Assembly: GCA_023460795.1 (NCBI GenBank)
Contig: JAEWPC010000018.1
Coordinates: forward strand, 186,001-250,000
DNA from: Bacillota bacterium
GTDB taxonomy: Bacteria > Bacillota > Bacilli > Paenibacillales > Paenibacillaceae
Length of the DNA: 64,000 nucleotides
Direction: 5' to 3'
The notes beneath the pieces are model-generated. The model worked only from the letters and a program-made list of their open reading frames with translations. It was not told where the DNA came from and did not search any database. Position numbers and translations under genes: made by a program. Positions 17,070-26,088 of the stretch are shown here, one piece after another; within the stretch, counting starts at the first letter, position 1; each line of letters begins with the position of its first letter.

Positions 17070-19166
17070 CTAGTAGATTGTTCTGCCTTGCTCGTCCGCA
17101 ATACCCGACTTGCGCAAGAAATAGGTGTTAACAACGTCCCGCCATTCCTTGGCATGCTTCGATTGTTCTTGCAGACGATCCAGCACGCTGGCATACCGTT
17201 CGCTGTCTATTCTGCCTTGCAAGCCGCGCCAGGCGTCCACCAGGGAGTCCGCCTGCTCTGCGCCTTCGAAATGCGTGTCGTAGATGTGTTGGATGACAGT
17301 CTTGCCGGACTTTAATACATGCGTATAGGGCACGTGGTGGAAGAAAAGCAGCAGTTCGTCCGGACAGCTCTCGATCGTCTCGAAGCGCGCGGCAACCTTA
17401 TCATGGTACTGTCCCGTATAACCGGTACCCGTCTTCACGGTACGATCCACTCCGATACCGTGACAGTCGGCGTAATGGTAGGTCCCCCACTTCGAATATT
17501 CATATCCGTCGACGTTCGGGCCGTAATGATGGTTGGGATTCACCATCCAGCCGACTCCGAGCGGCGACGTGTAATTCTCGTAAATGGTCCAGGAATCGAG
17601 CAGCATGCGGCATATCGTCGTGACAACGACCGGGTCGTGTCCGAACGTTATCCGCGTCCATTCGTCGGCAATCTCCTCCGCCGTGAGCTCCGGACGCCAT
17701 GCCAATCGGCCGTAACCATAGTAATTGGCCTGTGCCAGAAGGTGCCCGGTCCAATTCAGGTCGTCCCCGATATTGGATACGGCGGCGATTCCGCCCAGCG
17801 GCCTGCCGAACAGCTCGCCCGTCGCCGCTGTCGACACCGTCGAGCCTTCTCCCCGCGCGTACGTGTCGAAATCGAGGACTTCCTTCCATTGCGGCACCAG
17901 GAAGCACAGATGCTTCTGTTGCCCCGTATACTCCTGGGTGATCTGCAGCTCCAGCACCTGATTCGTATGCTCCAGCCCCCCGAATAGCGGGGAAACGGGT
18001 TCCCGGACTTGGAAGTCCATCGGACCGTTCTTGATTTGCAGGATGACGTTGTCTGCGAACTTGCCGTCGAGCGGACGAAAATGGTCGAAGGCGGCACGGG
18101 CCCGGTCGGTCTTCCGGTCGCGCCAGTCTTGCAGGCAGTCATACACGAAGCAGCGCCAGATCAAGATGCCGCCGTAAGGACGCAGCGCCTCGGCTAGCAT
18201 GTTCGCCCCGTCCGCGTGATCGCGTCCGTAGGTGAACGGTCCCGGCCGGAACTCGGAATCGGCTTTTACCAGGAAGCCGCCGAAATCGGGAACATGCCGG
18301 TACACGTCGGCTGTCCTGTCCGCCCAGAATCGTCTCACCTCCGGGTTGAGCGGATCGGCCGTCGTCAGCCCTCCGCACGCAATCGGACTCGCGAAGTTCA
18401 CGCTCAAGTAAAGCCGGACGCCATAATCCCTGAATATATCGGCCACGGCCGCCACTGACGGCAGCAGCTCGGGCATAATCAAGTTCGTCTCCGTCTCGTG
18501 CACGTTCACGTTGTTGATGACGATCGCGTTAAGTCCGACGGCCGCCATCATCCGCGCGTAATCCCGAAAGCGCTTGCGGTCCATCACGAATTTCCCTTGC
18601 TGGTAAAAAATCGAACGGCCCGCGTATCCCCTCTCGATGCTGCCGTCCATGTTGTCCCATTGGTTGATCATCCGGAGTTTGGCGGCCGGCCTCTCGATCA
18701 CGCGGAGATCGTCCAGACTTTGACCGGTCTGCATCAGACGAAGGAAATGGAACGCCCCGTAGAGCGCGCCCCGGTCCGTCCGTCCGGTAATCGAGATATA
18801 GGTCCGCTCAGGTTCTCGAACGGTCTTGAGTACGTAGCCTTCCTCTCCAAGCTCCTCGAGTTCCACCTGTAATGCGGCTAGGTCTCCCGCCGCAATCCGG
18901 ATGAAGCGCGGGAGAGTCCCGCTTCCGCCCACCCGGGGCGTCGTGCCCAGCATCGATCCGATACCGTTCGCAAGTTCCGCGCAGGCATTCGCCAGCACAG
19001 GTGAAGACTCCGAGGCGGACACGACGATTTCGCCGCACCATGAGGCATATTCCTTCGCTTGATTCAGATCCAGCGGCGGATATCGCAGCCATGCTTTATA
19101 CGCTTCCCCCACGCCTTCCCCGTTTCGGTTTGTCGACTCCAGTACGATCTTGCTGTCATTATTCAA
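17070..19166 (-). CDS. aguA: Alpha-glucuronidase, glycoside hydrolase family 67
   Basis: A 698-residue cytoplasmic GH67 enzyme that removes (4-O-methyl)glucuronic acid from the non-reducing end xylose of imported aldouronic acids. Family hallmarks: the N-terminal domain ending in GALYGAFHFLRLMQ, then the barrel with INQWDNMDGSIERGYAGRS, LVKADSEFRPGPFTYGRDH, AAFDHFRPLDGKFADNVI and REPVSPLFGGL, which carry the conserved acidic residues of the active site. No signal peptide. I place the start at TTG 19166, since GGAGG lies 8 nt before it, rather than at the end of the longer frame (19202). It heads the operon with the two permeases and the binding protein. A cre-like site precedes it. Confidence 0.95.
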   Translation of the reverse strand: MNNDSKIVLESTNRNGEGVGEAYKAWLRYPPLDLNQAKEYASWCGEIVVSASESSPVLANACAELANGIGSMLGTTPRVGGSGTLPRFIRIAAGDLAALQVELEELGEEGYVLKTVREPERTYISITGRTDRGALYGAFHFLRLMQTGQSLDDLRVIERPAAKLRMINQWDNMDGSIERGYAGRSIFYQQGKFVMDRKRFRDYARMMAAVGLNAIVINNVNVHETETNLIMPELLPSVAAVADIFRDYGVRLYLSVNFASPIACGGLTTADPLNPEVRRFWADRTADVYRHVPDFGGFLVKADSEFRPGPFTYGRDHADGANMLAEALRPYGGILIWRCFVYDCLQDWRDRKTDRARAAFDHFRPLDGKFADNVILQIKNGPMDFQVREPVSPLFGGLEHTNQVLELQITQEYTGQQKHLCFLVPQWKEVLDFDTYARGEGSTVSTAATGELFGRPLGGIAAVSNIGDDLNWTGHLLAQANYYGYGRLAWRPELTAEEIADEWTRITFGHDPVVVTTICRMLLDSWTIYENYTSPLGVGWMVNPNHHYGPNVDGYEYSKWGTYHYADCHGIGVDRTVKTGTGYTGQYHDKVAARFETIESCPDELLLFFHHVPYTHVLKSGKTVIQHIYDTHFEGAEQADSLVDAWRGLQGRIDSERYASVLDRLQEQSKHAKEWRDVVNTYFLRKSGIADEQGRTIY

Positions 19167-19292
19167 TTCGTTTTCCTCCAAATCGGTCTTGCAACAACTC
19201 AACCTATAAAAGTGACGAAATTTGCAGAAAACTTAAGTGATATCGCAGAATAAGTCAGCTTTATCGAACGAAAAGTAACTCCTATTGCTCAA

Positions 19293-19314
19293 ATTATAGG
19301 ATTAAGCGCTTTCA
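19293..19314 (-). promoter_or_regulatory. Candidate aguA promoter -10 overlapped by a CcpA (cre) site
   Basis: On the minus strand, TGAAAGCGCTTAAT (19314-19301) matches the cre consensus except at its last two bases. It abuts a TATAAT -10 box (19298-19293), about 127 bp before the aguA start. No good -35 is seen. This placement suggests glucose repression through CcpA; family knowledge plus inference. Confidence 0.4.
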
Positions 19315-19456
19315 CTATCCATAGAGCAAATAGATATTTTTTGTAATTATTAAACATCATGATTCATTTCTACAAACTGTGGTGATAAGATGAGAACAAG
19401 TTGCATTCCCCCGACTGTGTCTTTCGGAATGATAAGCAGCAAGGACGGTGAACCTC

Positions 19457-20260
19457 ATGGAAACGGACTTGGAACAGCTGCAGGATCTAGTCCCGGACGT
19501 CATTTTCTTCGTGGACCGTAGATGCTATCCTGACTGGGAAATCGTTAACCAAACGATCGATTTTCACGACCTGACCTGCATCGTGGAAGGCAAATCCTAC
19601 TACTACGTCAACGGAGTCAAACACACCCTCGAAGCCGGCGACGTCATCTACATTCCCGTGGGCAGCGTGCGCGAGGCGCATACGTCCAAGCACAACCCGA
19701 TGCACTCCTACGCCTTCAATTTCAAATGGCTGCCGAACGACAATATGGTACCGCTTCCGCTTCAGACCGTGACGAAGAACGTCATCACAAGCGAACTGAT
19801 CGGGTATTTCAAGCAGTTCACGCACGTCTGGCTAAGTAAGCAACCGGGTTACGTCATGCAGGCCCGGGCGTTGTTCATGCTCATCATCCACCGGCTGCTG
19901 ACGATCACGAACCGGGATACCGCACTCATGAGGGCCGATAAGCGCGTGAGCCAAGTGCTCGCCTACGTCGCCGATCATTATCCCGAGGAATTGGACCTGG
20001 CCGTATTGGCCGAGATCGTGGGCCTTCATCGGGTGTATCTCGGGAAGCTGTTCAAAAAGAACATGGGATGCTCGTTCAAGGAATATCTGAACATGATCCG
20101 GATCAACAATGCGGAGATGCTGCTGACAACCGGCGGATTCTCCGTTACGCAGGTTGCAGAACGGTGCGGCTTCCGCGACATTTCGTATTTCAGCAACGTG
20201 TTCAAATCGGTGAAAGGCTATCCGCCTTCGACCGTATTCAACCGCCAGCAGCCCGGGTGA
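19457..20260 (+). CDS. AraC-family transcriptional regulator with cupin sensor domain
   Basis: A 267-residue regulator divergent from aguA. The N-terminal cupin (about 30-110; KHTLEAGDVIYIPVGSVREA) would bind a sugar. The C-terminal double HTH (about 165-265) shows LAEIVGLHRVYLGKLFKKNMG and VTQVAERCGFRDISYFSNVFK, ending in GYPPSTVFNR. AraC proteins of this kind activate neighbouring hydrolase/transporter genes, so it most likely controls the divergent glucuronide operon and the GH2 gene 66 bp downstream. ATG 19457 is preferred to GTG 19448, which is crowded by AAGGACG; both are possible. Confidence 0.9.
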   Translation: METDLEQLQDLVPDVIFFVDRRCYPDWEIVNQTIDFHDLTCIVEGKSYYYVNGVKHTLEAGDVIYIPVGSVREAHTSKHNPMHSYAFNFKWLPNDNMVPLPLQTVTKNVITSELIGYFKQFTHVWLSKQPGYVMQARALFMLIIHRLLTITNRDTALMRADKRVSQVLAYVADHYPEELDLAVLAEIVGLHRVYLGKLFKKNMGCSFKEYLNMIRINNAEMLLTTGGFSVTQVAERCGFRDISYFSNVFKSVKGYPPSTVFNRQQPG

Positions 20261-20326
20261 TCCCGCCGCCGGCCCTTGTACTCGCATGACACAAGCCCAT
20301 TTGCCCCGTAAAGGAGATTGCAGTCG

Positions 20327-23300
20327 ATGAATCGGAAGCGAAAGTTCAACGCCAATTGGTCATTTTCCTTACATCCTCTCCGTACCAGGTACGATGCCGT
20401 CATGACCGGCGGCACAGCCTGGACGACGGTCGACTTGCCGCACGACTGGCTCATCTACGACGCCCGTAACCTGTACGCGAACGGAGAAGGCTGGTACCGC
20501 ACAACGCTGACCCTGACGCCGGACGAAAAGCCCCCGGGCACGCGCTTCTCGCTCCGGTTTGAAGGCGTTTACATGGATTCGACCCTCTATGTCAACGGGC
20601 AAGAGGCCGGAACGTGGAAATACGGCTACTCCACCTTCGAATTCGACGTCACTCCCTTCCTCCGGGACGGGGACAACGAGATCGCGATGCGCGTCGTGCA
20701 CGAATCCCCCAATTCCCGCTGGTATTCCGGCGCGGGGATTTATCGGAGCGTATGGCTTAGAAGTTATCCGGATACGCATCTGGCAGCAGACGGGATCTAT
20801 ATTGCCGCCGTACCGGACGACGGCGATGCCTGGCGGGTCGAGACGGACACGGAGGTCGTCTTGGGCGCGGGGGCCGCGGACGGCCTGACGCTGCGCCATC
20901 GCGTAATCGACCGGGATGGCCGGCTTGTGGCGGAGACCGAGACGCCCGTACCCGCCGCGGAAGCAGAGGCGTCCGTTCGCGTTCCCGCCGCGCTGCGGGT
21001 GGACAGCCCCGCGTTGTGGGACATCGAACGGCCTTATTGCTATAGTCTGATCACGGAGCTGCGGCACGCGGACGGCACGGTCAAGGTCAGAGAGAGCGTT
21101 CGCTTCGGCTTCCGCACGCTGGCCTTCGACAGCGAGAAGGGCTTCTTCCTGAACGGCCGGCACGTGAAGCTGTACGGCGTCTGCCAGCACCACGACTTGG
21201 GCTGCTTAGGCGCCGCCGTCAACAAAGCTGCCTTGCGGCGGCAAATTACCCTGCTGCAGGAGATGGGGGTTAACGCGATCCGCACCGCGCACAACATGCC
21301 CGCCGCGGAACTGATGGAGCTGGCGGACGAAATGGGCGTGCTCATCGTGTCGGAAGCGTTCGACGTGTGGGAGCGGAGGAAGACGGAGTTCGACTACGCG
21401 AGGTTTTTTCCCGAATGGTGGAAGAAGGACGTCGCCAGCTGGGTGCGCCGCGACCGCAACCATCCCAGCCTGATCCTATGGAGCATCGGCAACGAGATTT
21501 ATGACACCCACGCCGATGAGCGGGGATTCATGTGGACGAAGCTCCTGCGGGACGAAGTATCGTTGCATGACCCCAAGGGCAACGCCCGCGTGACGATCGG
21601 CTCGAACTTCATGCCCTGGGAGAACGCGCAGCGATGCGCCGATCTGCTGAAGCTGGCCGGTTACAACTACGGGGAGAAGTATTACGATCTTCACCATGCG
21701 CAGCATCCGGACTGGATCATCTATGGCAGCGAGACTTCCTCTACGGTGCAGAGCCGGGGCGTCTACCACTTCCCGTTGTCCCAATCCGTGCTCGCGGACG
21801 ACGACGAGCAGTGCTCCTCGCTGGGCAACAGCTCCACCAGCTGGGGTGCGAAAAGCACGGAAAGCTGCATCATCGCCGACCGGGACGCCGCCTACTCGCT
21901 GGGGCAATTCCTGTGGAGCGGCTTCGATTACATCGGGGAGCCGACCCCTTACCATACGAAAAACTCGTATTTCGGGCAGCTGGACACCGCGGGCTTCAAG
22001 AAGGATTCGTATTATATTTACCAAGCCGAATGGACCGATTACCGCGTGAAGCCGATGGTCCATCTGTTCCCCTACTGGGACTTCTCCGAGGGGCAGATGA
22101 TCGACGTCCGGGTATGCTCCAACGCGCCGAAAGTCGAATTGTTCTTGAACGGAGCCTCGCAAGGCGTCTTCCAGATCGACCACGCGCGCGGACAGAAATT
22201 GGTCGGCGAATGGCGGCTCCCCTACGCCGTAGGCGTCCTGCGGGCGGTCGCCTACGACGAGGAGGACCGGGTGGTGGCGGAGGAGGTCCGTTCCTCCTTC
22301 GGAGACGCGGCCGCGCTCGCGCTGACCCCGGACAAGACGGAACTCGCGGCGGACGGCTCGGACCTCGTATTCGTGGAGATTTCCGCTTTCGACCGGGAAG
22401 GACGTACCGTCGACAACGCCAACAACCGCGTGTCCGTGACCGTAGAGGGTCCGGGCCGGTTGGTCGGCTTGGACAACGGCGACAGCACCGATTACGACTC
22501 CTATAAAGGCGCAAGCCGCCGAATGTTCAGCGGCAAGCTGCTGGCCGTAATCGCGGCGAATCCGGAGCCCGGCCGGATCACCGTGCGGGCGGAATCCAAG
22601 GGGCTGCAGTCGGGCGAGGTTGTCCTGACGTCCGCTCAACCTCCGAAGCCGTCCGAAGACGGCGGAGAAGAGTCCGGCTCGCGCTACGCTTGGACCGCGA
22701 ATCCTGGGGCCGGGCACGAGCCCCTCGGCAACCGGGCGGACGAAATTCCCGTGCGCAAGCTGGAGATCCTCTGTCCGCAAGGCAATCGACTGGACGCGGA
22801 CCGCCGTTCCTTGCCGGTGCGGGTCCGAATCCACCCGGGCGACGCCACTTATCAAGAGGTGGAATGGCGGGTGACCAACGCCGCCGGCATCGACTCCAAT
22901 ATCGCCGTCCTGGAGGCGGACGGGCAGGAAGCCGTCCTCACCGCCCTGGGCGACGGCGACGTCTACGTCCGCTGCGCGACTCGCAACGGGGCCGACCGCG
23001 TCCGCCTCTATTCCGTCATGGAATTCCATATCGAAGGCTTGGGGCAAGCCTATCTCGACCCTTACTCGTTCGTATCGGCCGGTTATAGCAGCGAAGCAAG
23101 CCGGAACTTGACGAACGGCAACGAACGGGGCGTCGCGACCGCGAGGGACGGCGAAAGCCGGATTTGCTTCGAGAACGTCGACTTCGGACCTGTCGGCGCT
23201 GACGAGATCACGCTGCCGATCTTCTCCCTGGACGGAGAGGAATTCCCGATTGAGATATGGGAGGGCATCCCCGGGGAAGAGAACGCCGCCATGCTGACCC

Positions 23301-23812
23301 GAGTCACCTATCGGAAGCCTTCGCGCTGGAACGTCTATCAGGAGGAAACGTACCGCCTGCCGAAACGTCTACAAGGCGTGACCACGCTCAGCTTCGTCCT
23401 GCGCCGGAAAATCCATTTGAAGGGATTCCGGTTCGCGCGGGTGCCCAAAGCTTACGAGCGGCTGAGCGCGCTTGAGCACGATCAGATTTACGGGGACTCC
23501 TTCACGATCGCGGAAGACGCGATCGTGAACATCGGCAACAACGTCTCCCTCGTATACCGAGACATGGACTTCGGAGAGACCGGCAGCTCGAAGCTCGTTA
23601 TCTGCGGGCGATCCCCGCTCGACCGCAACACGGTCCATCTGCTGTTCAGCGGTTCTGAGGGAGAAACCAAGCAAATGGTCGAATTCGAATACTCCGATGG
23701 CTACGTCGAACGGGAATTCGAGTTGGAACGCGTCTTCGGACCGCAGACGGTCACGCTGATGTTCCTACCGGGCAGCCGGTTCGATTTGAAAGCGTTCAGG
23801 TTCGTGCCGTAA
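20327..23812 (+). CDS. Glycoside hydrolase family 2 beta-galactosidase, large multidomain form
   Basis: A 1161-residue GH2 enzyme. Order: jelly-roll sugar-binding domain (about 1-155, with WYRTTLTL and NSRWYSGAGIYRSVWL), immunoglobulin-like domain (165-265), TIM barrel (270-560), then DUF4982/Big-like sandwich domains and a C-terminal carbohydrate-binding-like sandwich. The acid/base is Glu390 in SLILWSIGNEIYD and the nucleophile is Glu469 in DWIIYGSETSS. There is no signal peptide, so it acts in the cytoplasm on imported oligosaccharides. ATG 20327 has AAAGGAG 10 nt upstream. Its place behind the AraC gene suggests removal of terminal beta-linked galactose (or a related sugar) from hemicellulose side chains. 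The exact substrate is not settled by sequence. Confidence 0.92.
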   Translation: MNRKRKFNANWSFSLHPLRTRYDAVMTGGTAWTTVDLPHDWLIYDARNLYANGEGWYRTTLTLTPDEKPPGTRFSLRFEGVYMDSTLYVNGQEAGTWKYGYSTFEFDVTPFLRDGDNEIAMRVVHESPNSRWYSGAGIYRSVWLRSYPDTHLAADGIYIAAVPDDGDAWRVETDTEVVLGAGAADGLTLRHRVIDRDGRLVAETETPVPAAEAEASVRVPAALRVDSPALWDIERPYCYSLITELRHADGTVKVRESVRFGFRTLAFDSEKGFFLNGRHVKLYGVCQHHDLGCLGAAVNKAALRRQITLLQEMGVNAIRTAHNMPAAELMELADEMGVLIVSEAFDVWERRKTEFDYARFFPEWWKKDVASWVRRDRNHPSLILWSIGNEIYDTHADERGFMWTKLLRDEVSLHDPKGNARVTIGSNFMPWENAQRCADLLKLAGYNYGEKYYDLHHAQHPDWIIYGSETSSTVQSRGVYHFPLSQSVLADDDEQCSSLGNSSTSWGAKSTESCIIADRDAAYSLGQFLWSGFDYIGEPTPYHTKNSYFGQLDTAGFKKDSYYIYQAEWTDYRVKPMVHLFPYWDFSEGQMIDVRVCSNAPKVELFLNGASQGVFQIDHARGQKLVGEWRLPYAVGVLRAVAYDEEDRVVAEEVRSSFGDAAALALTPDKTELAADGSDLVFVEISAFDREGRTVDNANNRVSVTVEGPGRLVGLDNGDSTDYDSYKGASRRMFSGKLLAVIAANPEPGRITVRAESKGLQSGEVVLTSAQPPKPSEDGGEESGSRYAWTANPGAGHEPLGNRADEIPVRKLEILCPQGNRLDADRRSLPVRVRIHPGDATYQEVEWRVTNAAGIDSNIAVLEADGQEAVLTALGDGDVYVRCATRNGADRVRLYSVMEFHIEGLGQAYLDPYSFVSAGYSSEASRNLTNGNERGVATARDGESRICFENVDFGPVGADEITLPIFSLDGEEFPIEIWEGIPGEENAAMLTRVTYRKPSRWNVYQEETYRLPKRLQGVTTLSFVLRRKIHLKGFRFARVPKAYERLSALEHDQIYGDSFTIAEDAIVNIGNNVSLVYRDMDFGETGSSKLVICGRSPLDRNTVHLLFSGSEGETKQMVEFEYSDGYVEREFELERVFGPQTVTLMFLPGSRFDLKAFRFVP

Positions 23813-23817
23813 GCCAT

Positions 23818-23864
23818 AAAAAATACATCGCCAAGGAGCACGGAGCCCCATGGCGATGTATTTA
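23818..23864. terminator. Bidirectional terminator between GH2 and SDR genes
   Basis: AAATACATCGCCA pairs with TGGCGATGTATTT, flanked by A and T runs on both sides, so it can serve both converging genes. It is nearly identical to the hairpin at 6902-6944, including the loop GGAGCACGGAGCCCC. Confidence 0.8.
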
Positions 23865-23875
23865 ATGTTAAGCGC

Positions 23876-23937
23876 CTTAATGCACGATTCTAATATAACG
23901 TCCGGCAAGCAAGGTGTAAGTATCATACCTTCAGGAA
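23876..23937 (-). pseudogene. Remnant of a GyrI-like gene
   Basis: The minus strand reads VPEGM, then after a frameshift TYTLLAGRYIRIVH and a stop. This matches residues PEGMMTYTLPAGRYIRIVH of the intact GyrI-like protein at 6971-7447. The fragment ends beside the same terminator hairpin that the intact gene has, so this is a decayed duplicate rather than chance similarity. About 20 codons remain. Confidence 0.75.
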
Positions 23938-24732
23938 CTAGTAAATAGTCGGCACCATTCCCCCGTCCATCCGGATCGGAGAGCCTTTGAACGCAGACGC
24001 GTTAGGACTACATATGAATGCGGCTAGTCTACCTATCTCCATTGGCTTAATAAATCGCTGCAATTCAGATTGAGGCAACTTGGTTTTCATAAAATGCTTT
24101 TCTTTCTCCTCGAAAGTCAGATCACTATCGGAGTAGATACTCTCGATAATGTGATACACGTTCTCTGAGAGGGTTGGTCCCGGCATAATCGTATTGACTG
24201 TAACCTCGGTTCCGGTTGTTAATTTAGATAAGCTTTTGGCCAGCGATAGAAGCATCGTCTTTGTCATACAATACTGAGGCATTTGCCCCGAAGGCATAAT
24301 GGCTTCTTCGCTCGCAATAAAGATGATGCGACCATAATCGTTGTTCAGCATTTTGGGTAAATAGAATTTGGATAATCCGTTTGCGGCAAGTACATTCGTA
24401 CGGAAGTACTTTTCCCATACTTCATCGTCAACTTCCTCATATCGCATCATTTCGTATATACCCATGCTATTAACCAGAATATCAATGTCGGGGTACTTCT
24501 TGAATAAAGCCTCTCTTTGCTGAATATCGACGATATCGGCTGTAGCATTCCGGGGAGATGTCTTCGGAAAATGCAACTTGATTTCGTCTACCGTTCGTTC
24601 GACTTCTAGATCATTGCGTCCATTAACTAAGACATTAACGCCTTCTCTAGCCAGCTCGATGGCAATGGCTTTGCCGATCCCTTTCGTTGATCCTGTAACT
24701 AAAGCCGTTTTATTGGTTAATCCCATATCCAT
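23938..24732 (-). CDS. Short-chain dehydrogenase/reductase (SDR)
   Basis: A 264-residue classical SDR. The cofactor motif TGSTKGIGKAIA is at the N-terminus, NSMGIYE follows at the NNAG position, the catalytic Ser lies in FIASEEA, and the Tyr-x-x-x-Lys motif is represented by YCMTKTMLLSLAKS. The C-terminus FKGSPIRMDGGMVPTIY is typical. Substrate unknown. The ATG at 24732 has GAGGAG 10 nt upstream. The AraC regulator directly upstream on the same strand (24787-25821) is a likely controller, by position. The gene ends against a GyrI remnant. Confidence 0.9.
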   Translation of the reverse strand: MDMGLTNKTALVTGSTKGIGKAIAIELAREGVNVLVNGRNDLEVERTVDEIKLHFPKTSPRNATADIVDIQQREALFKKYPDIDILVNSMGIYEMMRYEEVDDEVWEKYFRTNVLAANGLSKFYLPKMLNNDYGRIIFIASEEAIMPSGQMPQYCMTKTMLLSLAKSLSKLTTGTEVTVNTIMPGPTLSENVYHIIESIYSDSDLTFEEKEKHFMKTKLPQSELQRFIKPMEIGRLAAFICSPNASAFKGSPIRMDGGMVPTIY

Positions 24733-24786
24733 AATATTTAGTCTCCTCGCATTCCGACAGGTAAGTCTTGTGACTATACTACCTTG

Positions 24787-25821
24787 TCAGGAACGTTCGG
24801 TAACTAGTTCGTTGCGCCTTATCTCTTGCATAACGCGCCAATTCGAAGGAGTATCTCCTTCCAGCGTGCGAAAGGCGCGATAGAACGAGTTCTGGTCTTC
24901 ATATCCGATCAGGAAGGCTACTTCTTTAATATCCAGCGAAGGGTCTGCCAAGTACTCTAGTGCCTGCTCATGCCGGGATTGCACCAACAAACGTTTAAAG
25001 CTTGTACCTTCCTCCGTAAGCCGTCGCTGCAAGGTACGCCCGCTCATCCCCAACTCGCTGGCCACAGCCTTAATGTTGGGGCTTCCCCCAGTAAGACTAC
25101 GTTTCAGGATCCATTGGACCGATTCGACAATGGTGCGATTGCGCTGCTCTTCATCTAATGTCCGATCCAATATGGGAGTTAAGATCTCCAGTAATTCTTC
25201 GTTATATGACACAAAGGGACGATCCAGATCGCTCCGATGCAGCGTTAATCGATTACACGGTGCACCCACCCGAATATCGCAGCCGAAGTAATCTTTAAGG
25301 ACCTGTACATTGCCCATGGAGTGCGAGAATTCAACCAAACATGCCTTCAAAGGTTTACCCGTGCCCCGACGACCAAGCTCCAGAAGATAAGCGAGCGTGA
25401 TCCCGATCAATATCGACGGACCGGACTGCTGGTTATTCAACCATGTGAGTTCGATGGTGCAATGCTCGCTGTCCTCTGAGATTCGTAAGTTTTCCGGTGG
25501 ACATAGCTGTTTATACCTACACATTCGCTTAAGCGCATCTCGATAGTCGCGAGCGTGGTACGGCGCTAGAGTGGCAGCTGGGTATTGGGCGGTTTCAAAG
25601 ACGTTTACGAGCTGGATGATTCCCCTAGCCGTGTCCCCGACGAGGTCGTTATATGCCTGCCAGATGGCTAAATATTGATTCGCGGTGACTGTCGAATCCG
25701 TAGTAATGGCGAGTGGCAATCGTGCTTTGCTTGCAATGTCGTGAGGAGCAATTCCTAATTGACTTAGACCTTCCCAGAATCCCGGTGCGATCTTAATACG
25801 TCTTGAGGCAAGAGACTGCAT
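24787..25821 (-). CDS. AraC-family regulator with arabinose-binding-like (OruR/ArgR-type) N-terminus
   Basis: A 344-residue regulator. Residues 1-200 form the helical N-terminal effector domain of the AraC_binding_2/Arabinose_bd type (GFWEGLSQLGIAPHDIASKARLP; YLAIWQAYNDLVGD). The C-terminal AraC HTH is ASELGMSGRTLQRRLTEEGT followed by IKEVAFLIGYEDQNSFYRAFR and the closing GDTPSNWR. Members respond to amino acids, fatty acids or alkanes and activate neighbouring catabolic genes; the SDR gene downstream is the likely target. This subtype is more common in proteobacteria, which makes transfer possible. Confidence 0.88.
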   Translation of the reverse strand: MQSLASRRIKIAPGFWEGLSQLGIAPHDIASKARLPLAITTDSTVTANQYLAIWQAYNDLVGDTARGIIQLVNVFETAQYPAATLAPYHARDYRDALKRMCRYKQLCPPENLRISEDSEHCTIELTWLNNQQSGPSILIGITLAYLLELGRRGTGKPLKACLVEFSHSMGNVQVLKDYFGCDIRVGAPCNRLTLHRSDLDRPFVSYNEELLEILTPILDRTLDEEQRNRTIVESVQWILKRSLTGGSPNIKAVASELGMSGRTLQRRLTEEGTSFKRLLVQSRHEQALEYLADPSLDIKEVAFLIGYEDQNSFYRAFRTLEGDTPSNWRVMQEIRRNELVTERS

Positions 25822-25894
25822 ATAAATCTCCTAAATTTCGTATTCCGAAGCTAATTGATTACTCCGGTATAATGCTATATCCGGCAACCCTACT

Positions 25895-26070
25895 TCAAAC
25901 TTGTGAAAGTGCCTGAATGAATAGGTGTAGTTTCTTAAGCGAACCCGGCACCCCGCGTGCATATTCCGGAGTATAGATAATTATATCATCCGCCGCTCTA
26001 ATATCCTTCCGCAATTCGCGTACCGCCTGATGTGCTTGAACGTCGTCTTTTCCCGGCTCCTTTACGAATA
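25895..26070 (-). pseudogene. 3' fragment of an NAD(P)H-dependent FMN reductase gene
   Basis: An open minus-strand stretch reads HQAVRELRKDIRAADDIIIY, then TPEYARGVPGSLKK, and stops soon after. The family signature is 'IRAADGIIIxTPEYxxxxPGxLKNALDW'. The fragment lacks the N-terminal flavin-binding GS.R segment and the C-terminal half, has no start or RBS, and abuts the stop codon of the upstream gene, so it is a decayed remnant. Confidence 0.6.
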
Positions 26071-26088
26071 AGAAAGAATACAGCAGAG

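Noticed and set aside
21476..23047. 523-codon minus-strand frame inside the GH2 gene
   Set aside because: It is a shadow of the GC-rich coding strand: Arg/Val/Gly-rich, no RBS, no domain, and the plus strand is a complete GH2 enzyme.
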